A DNA stretch of 64,000 nucleotides from Macrothele yani (GCA_039090855.1 CM076990.1:199397232-199461231); one strand, 5' to 3'. Positions 11,250 through 22,572 are shown, numbered from the stretch's first letter. Notes: generated from the sequence alone by a model not told the origin. Translations and numbers: made by a program.

Positions 11250-11481
11250 ATTGGCTCGTATTCCTGTGGGACTGGGAGCTCCTGTTCCTTTGAATGGAGA
11301 CAATCTGCCAGCGTCAGAGCAAGAGGAAATCGAGAACATCGAGCTACCCCTGGAGTGCATAGAGTGGGTACTCGAGCAATGTACGATTGCCAATCCCGCT
11401 ACTACCAGTTGGTAGGATCTCGTATCCGAAGGTGTGAGACCAGAGGAAACTGGAGTGGAAGAGCTCCTACATGTATGCCAG
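11250..11481 (+). CDS. Factor C-like protease, exon for second half of last Sushi, with 1-nt frame break
   Basis: The acceptor is attattag; the donor is CCAG/GTAAGC. The base at 11250 completes the codon left open at 894, giving a frame that reads LARIPVGLGAPVPLNGDN and stays open to ELP near 11348. Beyond the CCCC run at 11347-11350 the homologous reading moves to another frame: HRVGTRAMYDC, then RRCETRGNWSGRAPTCMP, ending in one base that makes Val with the next exon. These are the second, third and fourth Cys blocks of a Sushi module, including the diagnostic Gly-x-Trp. One inserted base in the C run would restore the frame; without it a TAG appears at 11413-11415. Both halves resemble factor C as I remember it. 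Alternative reading: a genuine inactivating indel. Confidence 0.88.
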
Positions 11482-11510
11482 GTAAGCTGGCTTAAAAAAA
11501 CATCCCTGTT

Positions 11511-12711
11511 TATACACTATCTACCAACAAGTAATTGGGCACCTGTGATAGCAAAGGAAAACGTAGTTTATTCACGTTAAATATCGTGCTGGAGCCTCCA
11601 CGAGCGGCGATTACAGCTGCGACCCTCCGGGGCATAATCTCAACCAGGCGTTGTACGACGGCTAACGGTATTTTCTTCTACTCGGCTTGGAGTACCCAAA
11701 ATACAGGTCAGTTCCTTCACCGATTTCGGACGGTGGGGACACCCCTTAAGTCCACGCTCCAACTCGTCCCAGAGGTGCTCGATAAGGTTAAGGTCTGGGA
11801 TCTGCGCAGGCCAGTCCATTCGGATTAACCCCCAAATCGATGTCACCATACCAGCCATGGTGGACCTCGCAACATGACAGGTGGCATTGTCATCCTGAAG
11901 TAACATGGGTCCACCCTGCAAAACTGCCACAACGTAGGAAGCCGCACGGTCATCCAAAATGGTGCACTAGGTCTCGGCGTTGAGTCTACCAGGAACGTCG
12001 ACCAGTGGACCGTTGCCAACAGTGGAAACACCCCCATAGACAAATCACCGACGCCGAACTGTCACCAGTTGGCACAATACATTCCGGCCGGAGGCGTTCT
12101 CCAGGCAGACGCCAAACCCAGACCCTGCCATGCCGGAACGGTAGAGGATGCCAACTGTGAGTTCGGTCACGGTCCAGAGAACCTGTTTCTCACTGTTAAC
12201 GGTCCACTGTCGACGTTCTTTGCACCACGTTACCGAGACGCTATTGGACCGGTGATCAAAGGCTTGTGGGCGGATGACGTCCATGCGCATAACCTACGTT
12301 GTGGCAGTTCCTTACGGTGGACCCATGTTACTTTCAGGATGACAATCCCTGTCATGTTGAAAGTCCACCATGGTGGCCCATGGAGACAATGTGCGGTTCT
12401 TCCGAATGGACTGGCCTGCGCAGAGCGCCCGTCGGTCTCTAACTCCTATCGAGCACCTCTGGGACGAGTTGCCGAGCGTCGACTTAAGGGTGCACATTCC
12501 GACAATCGGTGAAGGAACCTGACCTGTCTTCCACTTACCAATCACGTAGGCCGCTAGCCGTCGTACAACTCGCCTGGTTTGTCACGTATGAATATGTCAC
12601 GTAGGGTCGTTGCTGTAATCGCCGCGACGTGGAGGCTCCACCAACTATTGAAGGTGAATAAATTGTCGATTGCTAGAGGTGTCCAATTACTTGTTGGTAG
12701 ACAGTGTATAG
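11511..12711. mobile_element. Fold-back Tc1: two inverted 3' halves
   Basis: The ends are inverted copies (tatacactatctaccaacaagtaattg at left; the same with one change, reversed, at right). Similarity continues inward for about 500 bp per arm, centred near 12111. Each arm encodes the C-terminal catalytic part of a Tc1 transposase: minus strand 11640-11957 has LLQDDNATCHVARSTMA and [13 protein letters not shown]; plus strand 12335-12520 has the same block in damaged form. The centre (12045-12290, minus) carries a WCKERRQWTVNSEKQVLWT-like block just upstream of the catalytic region. No DNA-binding half is present anywhere, so both termini are the 3' end of the parent. Confidence 0.85.
11640..12290 (-). 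pseudogene. Tc1 transposase C-terminal half in left arm and centre
   Basis: Minus-strand pieces at 12045-12290 and 11640-11957 cover the segment before the first Asp, a garbled middle (the GFGVCLENASGRNVLCQL region) and the D/E catalytic block with [13 protein letters not shown]. Frames are broken and the first Asp motif is not readable. It is non-functional. Confidence 0.8.
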
Positions 12712-13058
12712 TGATATAACACATTTTTATATGAATTAGTAAATGCCTTCATAACATGTAATTGAAAATATCTTTGACGATATTTATTTTAATTCACCTG
12801 GTTTTAGAAAATAAAATTGTACAATCAAATAATATTTATATTACACTCAAGAAAGAAAGAATACGCTTACATGATAAATGTATATACACTTGATCGTTTA
12901 TGAACTACAGAAACCATCAGCACGAACTAAGACAACAAAATGTCCATGTTGAAGAATAAAAAACGGCAATAAAGTGCAATGCGTTTGCTAGTACAATAAA
13001 AAAACAAGAAAGATAACACCGAATATTCGGGTGTAATAAGCACGTCTTTTGAATCCGC

Positions 13059-13089
<31 letters not shown>

Positions 13090-13461
13090 GCGCGTTCTTC
13101 AAACTAATAAATTACCTGCAGAGTTTTCATAAAAAGTTACTCTATTTTCCACTGTTCTCATAAGAACATGAGTCAAAAGCTTAAGATTCCTACATTTCGT
13201 CTTGTAAGTTTTAATAATTTAGCATTGTATACATTTCTTAGTGCTTCTTTTTTTTACTGAAATGATGAAGTCACTGTGTATTTCGCTCATTAACGGTTCC
13301 AAGTGCAAACAGGGAGATGTGGGTGGATAGTAGTGAAAAATCTGAAATTGTGTCGCCTACTCCGCTGTACTCAGAGACATGGAACTTTTACCCTTAGTGA
13401 GTCACTGTCTTGAAAACTGTTCGTCTTCTAGCCACTGTTTGTGATCGAGTGGAAATCCCAT
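12712..13461. other. Intron 2: AT-rich, one GT microsatellite
   Basis: No gene. A (GT)n run of about 30 bp lies at 13059-13089. Otherwise this is unremarkable AT-rich sequence between two Tc1 copies. Confidence 0.5.
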
Positions 13462-14693
13462 TGAAGAGCCAAAAAACTGGTACAGGCTAGCTTATGCAAA
13501 ATACATAGCAACGTCACCTATGCGCGTACTCGGTTGCGTCCGCCAGTGCGTATATAAAGCGATAGACATCCTTGCCAGCTGTCAGAGCTGTTTTCGGCAT
13601 GAGAATGACAAGTAATAACGATTTAAGCGATTTTCAACGCGGCGTCATAGTTGGCGCTCGTGAGATGGGCTATAGTATTTCGGAGGTAGAAACGAAGTTC
13701 GGATTTTCACGGACGACCATTGCAAGGGTGTACCGTGACTACAAGAATTACCTCCAAATTACAATACCAGAAAACCTCCAACCTACGATACCAGTGGGGC
13801 CGTAAAAAGACATTGGGTGAACGTGGCCATTGTCGACTGTCAAGAATCGTTTCACGTGATAGGCGTGCAACACTCTCGCAGGTAGCATTGGAATTCAATG
13901 CTGGAGCCTCAACAAGCATCAGCGTCCGGACTGTGCAACGTACCCTGCACGATATGGGCTTCGGGAGCCGACGCCCAACTCGAGTCCACTTGATAGGTGC
14001 ACGACACAGAGCTATGCGCCTCGCTTGGGCACGGCAACACCGCCACTGGACACTTGATGACTGGAAACAATTAGCCTGGTCTGACGAGTCGCGTTTCCAA
14101 CTGTATCGGGCAGATAGAAGGATTCGTGTGTGGCGCTAACCCTATGAAGCCATGGATCCTGCCTGTCAACAGGGAACTTTACCGGATGGTGGGGGTCCGT
14201 AATAGTATGGGGTGTGTTTAGCTGGACTTCACTGGGACCCCTGGTACGTCTACAAACGTCTGTGACCGGCCAACTCTATGTGCGCATCCTTTCTGACGAG
14301 GTACACCCGTTCATGTCCTACATTCATGCTGATGGGTTGGGCCTGTTCCAACAAGGACAATGCACCTCCACACAAGTGTTGGGACGCCACATTATGGCTA
14401 GAGGAGCATTCATTTGAGTTTGGGGTGTTGCCAATCTCACCCAAGTCCCAAGATCTGAACGTGATAGAACTCATTTGGGATGCCATGCAACGCGCTATCG
14501 AACACAGGAATCCGAGACCTCCGAATACACCCGACTTGTGGAACACTCTGCAGGAAGTATGGTGTGCATTGCCTACAGCATATTTCCAGAAGCTAGTGGA
14601 GTCCATGCCCCGTCGTATTTCTGCAGTCCTGCGCTCCCGTGGGTGAACTACCAAGTATTAGACTGGTGTACCAGTCTTTCTGGCACTTCAGTG
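13462..14693 (+). mobile_element. Tc1-like element, family A copy 1, degenerate
   Basis: Imperfect TIRs: ttgaagagccaaaaaactggtacag at left, and gactggtgtaccagtctttctggcacttcagtg reversed at right. A second copy lies at 32837-34053. The upstream region includes a TATATAAAG-like box at about 13551. The element carries one transposase remnant on the same strand. Confidence 0.9.
13605..14646 (+). pseudogene. Tc1-like transposase, family A copy 1
   Basis: Pieces in several frames: N-terminal helix-turn-helix (NDLSDFQRGVIVGAREMGYS, ~13617-13760), second HTH and linker (RRATLSQVALEFNAG ... RTLHDMGFGSRRP), first Asp (AWSDESRFQLYRADRRIRVWR then stop, ~14139), second Asp (NKDNAPPHKC, ~14358) and Glu (SQDLNVIELIWD, ~14450). 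By my count 36 residues separate the second Asp from Glu, so DD36E rather than DD34E. At least three frame breaks and stops make it dead. Confidence 0.9.
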
Positions 14694-14769
14694 TCATACG
14701 AGACAAAACAAAACTATTTTACTTCTCTCTATACTGTATATAAATATATAAGCTGTGTATTATTTGCGG

Positions 14770-15737
14770 TGTAGGGCATGCCCCTGGGCCCTTGGTACTG
14801 GTGGACTCCTAGGCTATAGCTCCGCTAGACCCCTTCCTTAATCCAGCCGTGGCCAACATAAGTAAAAACCGTCAGGTCATCAACACATGCAAATAAAAGA
14901 AAAACTTCGTAGATACAAGTGTTGATACGTACCTTAACCTATTTTCCGACTTATTCACCACTTTTTTTAGGATTAAACAGAATATTTAATATAGATATCA
15001 TAGAAAAAAAATTTGATATCTATAACTATGAAACTAGAAGTAGATTTCAGATAAAGCCATGCGTGCCTATAACACAACAAATGAAACAAAGTATCAACTA
15101 TCAGGGACCAACTTTTTGGAATCTTTTACTTGAAGAACTAAAACACATTAAGAATTGTAACTTGTTTAAAAAAAGATTAAAAACATACTTGCTTAACTTA
15201 AAAAGAAATTAAACCCTCAAATTACTATATAAATTTTCAATCCCTTTCTAATTGCTACTAATATCTACTAACAACTGCTGATCTACTGTAAGACCTACCT
15301 ACTATTTACCTTCACTCTTTGACAATTTTTACATAACTTGTATTTATCAAGTAGGGAAATCAGGGCTTTAGTCAGGTCTTTTAAGACCTTTTCCTTGATT
15401 TCCCTGGGTGTTGCAATATTTTTTTAATTTTTTTTATTGGATTTTTAACGACCACCGTGAGCAACTCAATGGGCTATAAGCAGTCGCCCGTCCCTAATTT
15501 AGGGTCACTGGTTCCAGGGAAGGGAGAGAGCTATTGCCGTAAGACAAACACAACATCCATGCCTCACCGGGATTCGAACCCGGACCCCTTTCGGACGAAT
15601 GATCAGAGGCCATTGCTTAGACCACTGCGCCACCGGGGCGGCGTTGTAATAATTACTTTTGTTACACTCAAATGCAAATATAAACTTGAAGTAAGGTATG
15701 ATGTAACAGCTAAAACAATAAAATTATTATTATTGTT
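14770..15737 (+). mobile_element. 5'-truncated LINE tail with C-terminal RT fragment
   Basis: The frame at 14919-15212 ends with YETRSRFQIKP, INYQGPTFWNLLLEELK and FKKRLKTYLLNL. This spacing (YNTR, then GPxxWN, then FKKxLKxYLL) is the extreme C-terminus of CR1/Jockey-type non-LTR reverse-transcriptase proteins. A 3' untranslated tail follows and ends in aaaattattattattgttat near 15737. The SINE at 15427-15642 sits in that tail. The upstream boundary is uncertain. Clade assignment is by motif only. Confidence 0.65.
15427..15642 (-). mobile_element. tRNA-derived SINE, inverted, inside the LINE tail
   Basis: A nearly consensus copy: T run, TTTTTAACGACCACCGTGAGCAAC, body, perfect inverted B box (GGGATTCGAACCC) and CCACCGGGGCGGC at the 5' end. 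Imperfect flanks gttgcaatatt (left) and gttgtaataatt (right) may be the target-site duplication. It is younger than the LINE fragment it interrupts. Confidence 0.93.
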
Positions 15738-15740
15738 ATA

Positions 15741-16560
15741 TTGAGACACCTGTCATAACGTGTGACGAGTTTTGTTTTCCCTCGTCATAGAATTCGATCG
15801 CCTGTGTCTTCAACCAGTCCGTGACCATCTTCCTTAGTTTGTCATCACTCTCAAATCATTTGTCAGACAGGTAGTCCTTTATATGTGGAAACAAGTGACA
15901 GTAACTCGGAGCAAGATTCGAGCTGTATGGAGGATGATCAAGAACTTTCCATCGTAGAGGCTTGTTGTCTAATCGAATCCTCGAGTAATGCGTACTTCCT
16001 GGCGACAGCGTGCTGGTGGGCGTCGTTGTAGAGAACTCTGCCGGACAGCAGGCCTCTACGATGGTTCGAATAACGCTGCGTAGCATTCAAAGAGTGTTAC
16101 GATAAGCATGTGCATTAACGGTTGTTCCCTGAGGCATGAATTTCACCAGTAAGATTCCTTTATGATCCCAAAAGACTGTCGCCTTGACTTTTCAGGTAGG
16201 CAAAATCTGCTTGAATTTCTTCAGCTTTTTTCGGCGAGTGAGCATGATGCCATTCCAGAGATCGACGTTTGCTCTCTTGGGTATAGTGTCAGACCCAGCA
16301 TTCACCCCTGGTAACAATATGGTCACAAAACTCATCACCCTATCGTGTTAATAACGCACCAAAAATACCAATGCCATACCCATTCGCTGTTTCTTGTGCT
16401 TGTCCGTTAGCATTCGTGGGGCCCATCGTTCATAGATTTTGAGGGTAAGATGTTTGCTCAGAATTTTTTGATTCCTCAGTCGTATAGCGTCAGTCTTTTC
16501 CATCACTTCGTCTGGAATGAGAAAGGTGCGTCCAGATCTGGGGGCACGAAAAATGCCCTG
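15741..16560 (-). pseudogene. Mariner transposase, broken
   Basis: Leftward order: LIPDEVMEKTDAIRLRNQ region (~16,510), KIYERWAPRMLTDKHKKQR (~16,400), VKATVFWDHKGILLVKFMPQG (~16,150), then LRWKVLDHPPYSSNLAPSYCHLFPHIKDYL (15856-15960). The third catalytic Asp of mariner (APSD) is changed to Tyr, and the second-Asp block is degraded. Several stops. The FWDHKGILL and HPPYS-NLAPS signatures identify mariner. No clear TIR found. Confidence 0.85.
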
Positions 16561-16621
16561 AAGTTTCTCGATCTTTAGTTAATAAATAAATGTCTGAAGT
16601 TTTGCAGATCTTTAATATGCA

Positions 16622-16712
16622 GTAATGTCTAATGTTTAACAATAGAGAACATTCGTGATAATTAATTAATCATAAATGCTCTCTCATTGTTAAAACATTA
16701 GATACCATTTCA
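16622..16712. repeat. About 90-bp imperfect palindrome
   Basis: The left half, aatgtctaatgtttaacaat and following bases, is mirrored by the right half, which ends in attgttaaaacattagatac. The centre is gataattaattaatcat. It could form a hairpin or be a tiny MITE. No TSD was identified. Confidence 0.6.
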
Positions 16713-16943
16713 TCGCTCTTGACTCGTTCATTACTCCCTCACTATACACAGCAACAAGTTTACGATAAATTTCAATTGGTCAAACATTTTGTTCTTTCAA
16801 GATGCGAATCACTGATGACACTTCTCAATCTGCCGGTTTTTGTACAAATTCTGCGCAAATTCCCTAGTTGATAGAACTAGAGGTCGACAACCAACACAAA
16901 AGTATGGCCGGCTGACTTTGAAGCAGCACCAGCGGCTTATATT

Positions 16944-18174
16944 TTCGGACGCTATGAGCAAAAGCGTTCTTTACTTTCTGAATCACCTTAGTACTCGTAT
17001 AATAAAGCTATGAGGGTTGTACCGAAAGTAATGCAAAAGTGGGCATAATTTTTTTATTAACCGACAGAGGTCGTTCAAATTGCACATATATTGGTAGAGT
17101 AACTCTTTCTCTATACAATGATACTACTCAACAGTCTCCATCACAAGCGATGCATTTGCGCCATCCTTGAATCCAACTCTCGAATCCTCTTTGAAAAAAT
17201 TCAAGTGTGGACTGTTGTACCCACTTCTTCACAACCACTTTCACCTTGTCTGTGTCATTAAATCGTTATCCCGGAGACTGTCTTTTATTGCACCAAACAG
17301 GTGGAAGTCAGAAGGCGCCAGTTCTGGGATGTACGATGGCTGGGGGACCACCAACCAGACTAATTTGCTGATCGCCTGATTTGTTGCCAAAGATGTCTGT
17401 GTGGTCTCGCATTGTCATGGTGAATATGGATCCTTTTCATATTCTTGTTCGGTTTCTTCCTCCTTATGGCTTCTCTAAGCTTCTTGAGTGTCTCAATGTA
17501 CCGCTCGCGGGTCACGGTATGGCCACGTTCCAGAAAATCAAGGAGAATGACACCCCTGTCACCCCAAAAACCAGTCACCATGACTTTCTGATCGCTGGAT
17601 CTTGAACTTCTTAGGCATTTTCGAAACACTCAAGAAGCTTAGAGAAGCCATAAGAAGGAAGAAACCGAACAAGAATATGAAAAGGATCCATATTCACCAT
17701 GACAATGCGAGACCACACAGAAATATTTGGCAACAAATCAGGCGATCAGCAAATTAGTCTGGTTGGTGGTCCCCCATCCACCGTACATCGCAGAACTGGC
17801 GCCTTCTGACTTCCACCTGTTTGGTGCAATGAAAGACAGTCTCCGGGGATAACGATTTGATGACACAGACAAGGTGAAAGTGGTTGTGAAGAAGTGGGTA
17901 CAACAGCCCACACTTGAATTTTTTCAAAGAGGATTCTTAAGTTGGATTCAAGGATGGCGCAAATGCATCGCTTGTGATGGAGACTGTTGAGTAGTACCAT
18001 TGTATAGAGAAAGAGTTACTTTACCAATATGTGCAATTTGAACGACCTCTGTCGGTTAATAAAAAAATTATGCCCACTTGCATTACTTTCGGTACAACCC
18101 TCATAGCTCTATTATACGAGTACTAAGGTGATTCAGAAAGTAAAGAACACTTTTGCTCATAGCGTCCGAAAGAA
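16944..18174. repeat. Inverted duplication of a mariner 3' half plus flanking DNA
   Basis: Arms of about 547 bp (16944-17490 and 17627-18174) are near-identical inverted copies around a loop of about 137 bp. Each arm holds the transposon terminal repeat (gggttgtaccgaaagtaatgcaa), the C-terminal transposase code, and about 60 bp outside the terminal repeat (ctttactttctgaatcacctta, cggacgctatgagcaaaag). Because DNA outside the element is also duplicated, the event was a chromosomal inverted duplication rather than a transposition. The loop sequence recurs at 18188-18300. Confidence 0.9.
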
Positions 18175-18961
18175 CCCTTTGCTCATAGCGGTCACGGTAT
18201 GGGTACGTTCCAGAAAATCAAGGAGAATGACACCCCTGTCACCCCAAAAAGCAGTCACCATGACTTTCTGATCGCTGGATCTTGAACTTCTTAGGCATTT
18301 TTGAAGAGATGTGACGCCATTCCATGGATTGATTCTTCGTTTCCGGATAGTAAAGATACGTCCACATTTCATCCCCTGTCACCAGATCGGATAAAGACGT
18401 GTCTTCATTGGCTTCAAGCTCTTCCAGCAGATCAGAGCAGACTTCCACTCATCTCTCCTTCAAATCGGGTGTCAACTACCGAGGTACCCAATTTGCACAC
18501 ACTTTTCTATACCCTAAGTCTTCCGTCATCTTCTGCATGGCATAGTGACCACAGTCCACCAGTGCAACAAGCTCACAGAATGTGACTCGTCTTTCCGCAC
18601 GAATCAGTTCATCCACTCGTTGACGATTCGTGTCAGTGGTCGCAGATGATGGTCTCCCGCTGCTGGTTTCCCCTTCTTTAAACTTCTTCATTCGTCTGTG
18701 CACATTTTTCTTGTCACTGGTGTCATCTCCGTAAACATTCTGTAGCTTTTTGTGAACGTCAGACAGCCCGCACCATTCCTTCGTCAAAAACTCAATGACG
18801 GCACGTTGCTTCTGCTTGGAATCCATTATTTACCTGCAATGAAGAAGAAGGGTTACTATAGAGGAAGAGTTACTCTACCAACATGTGCAATTTGAATGAC
18901 TTCTGTTAGTTAATAAAACAGTTATGCCTACTTTTGCACTACGTTCAGTACAATCCTCGTA
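17008..18961 (-). pseudogene. Mariner-like element with rearranged transposase
   Basis: TIRs of about 105 bp lie at 17008-17117 and 18856-18961, with a third copy at 18002-18110 inside the inverted duplication. Transposase code on the minus strand: N-terminus MDSKQKQRAVIEFLTKEWCG (18476-18826) and WVEVCSDLLEELEANEDTS, VTGDEMWTYLYYPETKNQS with the first Asp (~18380), then FWGDRGVILLDFLERGHTVT, and IHIHHDNARPHRHLWQQIR with the second Asp (17360-17450 minus; repeated on plus near 17680-17740). Stops and the rearrangement inactivate it. Confidence 0.88.
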
Positions 18962-19830
18962 CAAGTTAGCTCCATGTCGTCCTTAATTTCACAAAACAAA
19001 GAATTTTTGTTGAAACGGGATTACCCTGAATACAGAAACTAAAACATAAGAATGAAAGTTAAGGGCCACAAAGGAGTCCATTAAATTAGAGCTGAGAATT
19101 GTATGTTTAATGACAACCAGCCTGGATTGCTGCTGAAGGCAAGGCAGTGATGTTCATCAGAAACATGTGCAATTGAAGTGTTGATTGGAAGATCACAGCA
19201 CTGAACTGCTACGCTTGGCTCACTTAACTGTTGAAGATATTCAGGGAATTTTTTTCAACATTGCTATGTATGTGTGAAGTAGATGAAGAAATTAGGATTC
19301 CTAAGCATTGATGTACTTCCCAGAAAATATCACATAGAAATACTGTATATTTTAATTGCAGTGAAGATGAAAGCTCTTCTTATAGGTCTACACATCTTCT
19401 CTTACCAAAATTACATAGTGTGACATTTCGTCTCAGGTTTCGCATGAACTCATTAGAAGAGTTGTTTATTTTTTTTTAATTTTCGAAGTTTAACAATCCT
19501 CTTTTATGATCATTCACATTATGACGATGAATATACTTTAATTCAGAATTACTGGTTCGAGAAAAGACAGAAAACTAGCGGCAGAAGTGTGAGCAAAACA
19601 TTCCAGTCTTACCTAGACTCAAATTTGGTTCAAGAGTAAAGTATTAACATTACGCACTTGTTCTTATGCTACCACTAAAACAGGTAAGAAACGAGATACA
19701 TGTTATTCATGCGAAAAATTTGTGGGGTAAAAGCAATCGAATGGCTAGATTTTTCTTATAGCGAACTGAATTTGATTAGCATTAAAGAGATGTGGAGAGG
19801 ATAATCGCATGTCTTACGCCACCGCACCTC
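18962..19830. other. Intron 2: no gene recognised
   Basis: AT-rich DNA between a mariner and a Tc1 element. There is no supported open frame or repeat. Confidence 0.5.
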
Positions 19831-21897
19831 ACACCGAAGAGCCAAAACATTACGACCAAGGGATCTTTATGCAAATCGAAGCAGCTGCAGGTAAACTACC
19901 GCACGTGTGAAGGTAATGAAACGGTATAAATAACGCCTGATACTGAGCTCTTTTAATCAGTGTTATTCTTGTTCTTCGGTTGGGAAAGGCGGATTTAAAC
20001 GAGTTTGAGAAAGTCCAAGTCGTAATGGCCAGATGACTAGGTCAGAACATTTTCGAGATTGCAAGGCTTGTGGAGCTACTCAATGTCAGTCGTGGTTAGT
20101 ATCTTCAATAAGTGGTCCGAGGAGGAAAAAACCAAAGACCTCCGGCCAAGTGTGGGCCTACCACGTCTCATCGATACTAGAGATGAGCAAAGGCTATCCC
20201 GTATGGTATGTGCCATCAAAAGGGATACTGTAGCGCGAATCTCCTGTAATTTGAATGTTGGTGACGGAAGTAATGTATCACAACACACAGTACATAGAAC
20301 CCTTCTGAAAATGGGGCTACATAACCGTAGGCCACTCCGAGTGCCCATGCTAACCTCGGTTCACCCGCCTACAATGAGCACGCGAGCATCAAAACTGGAC
20401 CTTGAATGACTGGAAGAAGGTCGTCTGGTACAGTGAAACTCGGTTCCGGTTGCACCATGTGGGCGACCAGGTATCGTTTATCGGAAGAAGTGTTGGCACC
20501 CTGATGCACATGAGACAAAAACAAGACCGTGACGGGTGTAATGTTTTGACAACTGTTCTGGTGGGAAAACCTGGGTCCAGTCATTTATGTGCAGAAAACT
20601 ATGATGTCTACAACTTACCTAAACATCATTGTAGATCAAGTACACCTCTTTAATGGCAACGGTATTCCCCTCTATTACTGCCTTCTTTCATCAGCTTAAT
20701 GCGCTATGCCACACTGACCTGATTGGTCGATAATAATTCGTGAAACATGAAAGCTTTCAGATATTGCACTGGCCTCCAAATTCCTCGGACATCAATCCAA
20801 TAGAGGATCTGTGGTTACTCAGGGTAAGAAACTCGCTGTTAATGCACGATGTTCAAACTTGCTGAATGGTTCCAGTTATAGGGAAACTTTGATAACTAAA
20901 ACACACACAAGTTAAAATATATTTACATGGTTAAAATGACATGAGTACTTTCGTGCTTGCTACGAGCACATCATCAGATGAAAGACCAAGTTGGAGTTCC
21001 AGAAACACATTTATATATGGGTGCCGTTGCCAAAGTTCTCAGTGAGGGAAGAAATTCAAGAACGTTCTCTTGCGTCAACATAATATAAGAAAATACAGGC
21101 CTGTAGAGTTCCATTAATGATGGTCAGAGTCTGAGATGTTAGAAGTAGGAACCGGAATCGAGGACAGTGAAGTTTTCCAGGCCTGGGAAATATAGCTGGG
21201 TACATCATCATTGCAACAAGTGTCCACTCGATGCAAAATGTGAAGACTCTCTGTAAAGAGCACTGTTTCCCTCGTTGTAGAGGTGGAAACCTTATATCTA
21301 GTCGGGTGGGCGGAAACGCGTGGTATCAAGATAGGTATAGAGGAAGGCTTCCTGTAAACCGAATAACTCAGTTGCTGGGAGGTGGTTCTGAAAATGGATC
21401 TACATAACCGTAGGCCATACGAAGTTGGAAGTCTCAAACGGTTCCTACGAAGTTGGAAGTCTAAAAACGGAAGTGAATTGTGATGTGCTCGTAGCGAGCA
21501 CGAAAGTACTCATGTCATTTTAACCATGTAAATATATTTTAACTTGTGTGTGTTTTTAGTTATTAAAGTTTGTCTATAACTGGAACCATTCAGCAAGTTT
21601 GAGCATCGTGCATTAACAGCAAGTTTCTTACCCTGAGTAGTCTTTGTGGCACGAAAATCTTGTTTTATTATCAACTGGATCTGTGGTTTGTGTTGGAACA
21701 GTAAATCCTATCTGCGGCGGCTGAACCACGTGACTTACAAGAGTTAAAGGATCTGCTGGTAATGTGTTGGTACCAGATACCACAAGACACCATTAGAAAT
21801 ATTGTACCGTCCACGTCACTCCGGTAAGAGCTGTTTTGGCGGCACGTGAAGGACCAATATCATACTACGCAGGTGGAATGTTATGGCTGTTCGGTGT
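19831..21897 (+). mobile_element. Tc1-like element split by a hairpin insertion
   Basis: TIRs: acaccgaagagccaaaacattacgacca at left, and ggtggaatgttatggctgttcggtgt reversed at right. Transposase pieces include QHTVHRTLLKMGLHNRRPLRVP (~20280-20345), NDWKKVVWYSETRFRLHHVGD (20402-20465; the first-Asp block with Asp changed to Glu-like context), and WPPNSSDINPIEDLWLL (~20770-20815) with the catalytic Glu. A fold-back element at 20817-21638 interrupts the codons right after EDLW. It is non-functional. Confidence 0.85.
20817..21638. mobile_element. Fold-back element of about 822 bp inside the Tc1
   Basis: Inverted arms of about 157-175 bp: ACTCAGGGTAAGAAAC ... ctacgagcacatca at left, and its complement at 21480-21638. 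The interior is non-coding. It contains a 35-bp stretch (aaaatggatctacataaccgtaggcca, near 21393-21420) almost identical to the transposase of the host Tc1 at 20308-20336, and a duplicated cgaagttggaagtct motif at 21420-21462. The TSD is unclear, so the superfamily is not assigned. Confidence 0.85.
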
Positions 21898-21961
21898 ATG
21901 TTAACTATGATAAGTCTGAAGGCATTGTAGTTTTCCTGAAAAAAGATGCACAGGAAATTTT

Positions 21962-22572
21962 AAGACTGTCTTTGAATGAGTGTAACGGAAATTCTGTCCT
22001 ATACCTGTAATGCAAAGTTATTTTTCCGAAAAATTTGTTAGAATGTTTTATAAAATTTAACTTTTCTGACTCGAAAGTATTCCAATCTGTCGCTAGATGG
22101 CGCCAGAAGTTAGCTTGGCACTGTTTCTGTGTGGAAGAAACGAAATCTCTTATTTCTGTCTGATTTATTTTTAATTATCTAGGCCGAATAGAAATAAAAG
22201 AATGAACACTGAAGTGAGATTGGAATCTTGTCTTCTATAGATCATCTTAAATTCTACTGTACGTTCATTTTTTGAAGATAAAATGTGTACATTACCATAA
22301 AACACTTGAATTTGAGACAGAAACTACGCCTACCTACTATGCTTCACCTCCCAAACAATGTCATTGGTTAAAACGTAACAGCGCGTATTTTGTCTTTTCA
22401 CTGTGGAGCCAACGAGAGATTGCTTCCATTCTGAATATGGTAAGGTCTTTGGTCATTCGCTGACGCCAATTTCTGGGACAATCCCTCAAGACGTAAAAGT
22501 CAAGCACAAGGAGGAATATTTTGCGCCATCTATCGCAGAAGATGAAGCCTAACACTCATTCAAAGACAGCCT
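21962..22572. mobile_element. Candidate small inverted-repeat element
   Basis: aagactgtctttgaatgagtgt at 21962-21984 is matched in reverse by acactcattcaaagacagcctt at about 22550-22572, a 22-24 bp inverted pair with one mismatch. Inside, GATGGCGCCA-like and TTTTGCGCCATC-like blocks also face each other (near 22095 and 22520). There is no coding capacity and no TSD recognised. Confidence 0.4.

Noticed and set aside
12069..12512. 147-codon open frame on the plus strand
   Set aside because: It runs antisense to, then in the wrong frame of, the two Tc1 transposase halves of the fold-back element.
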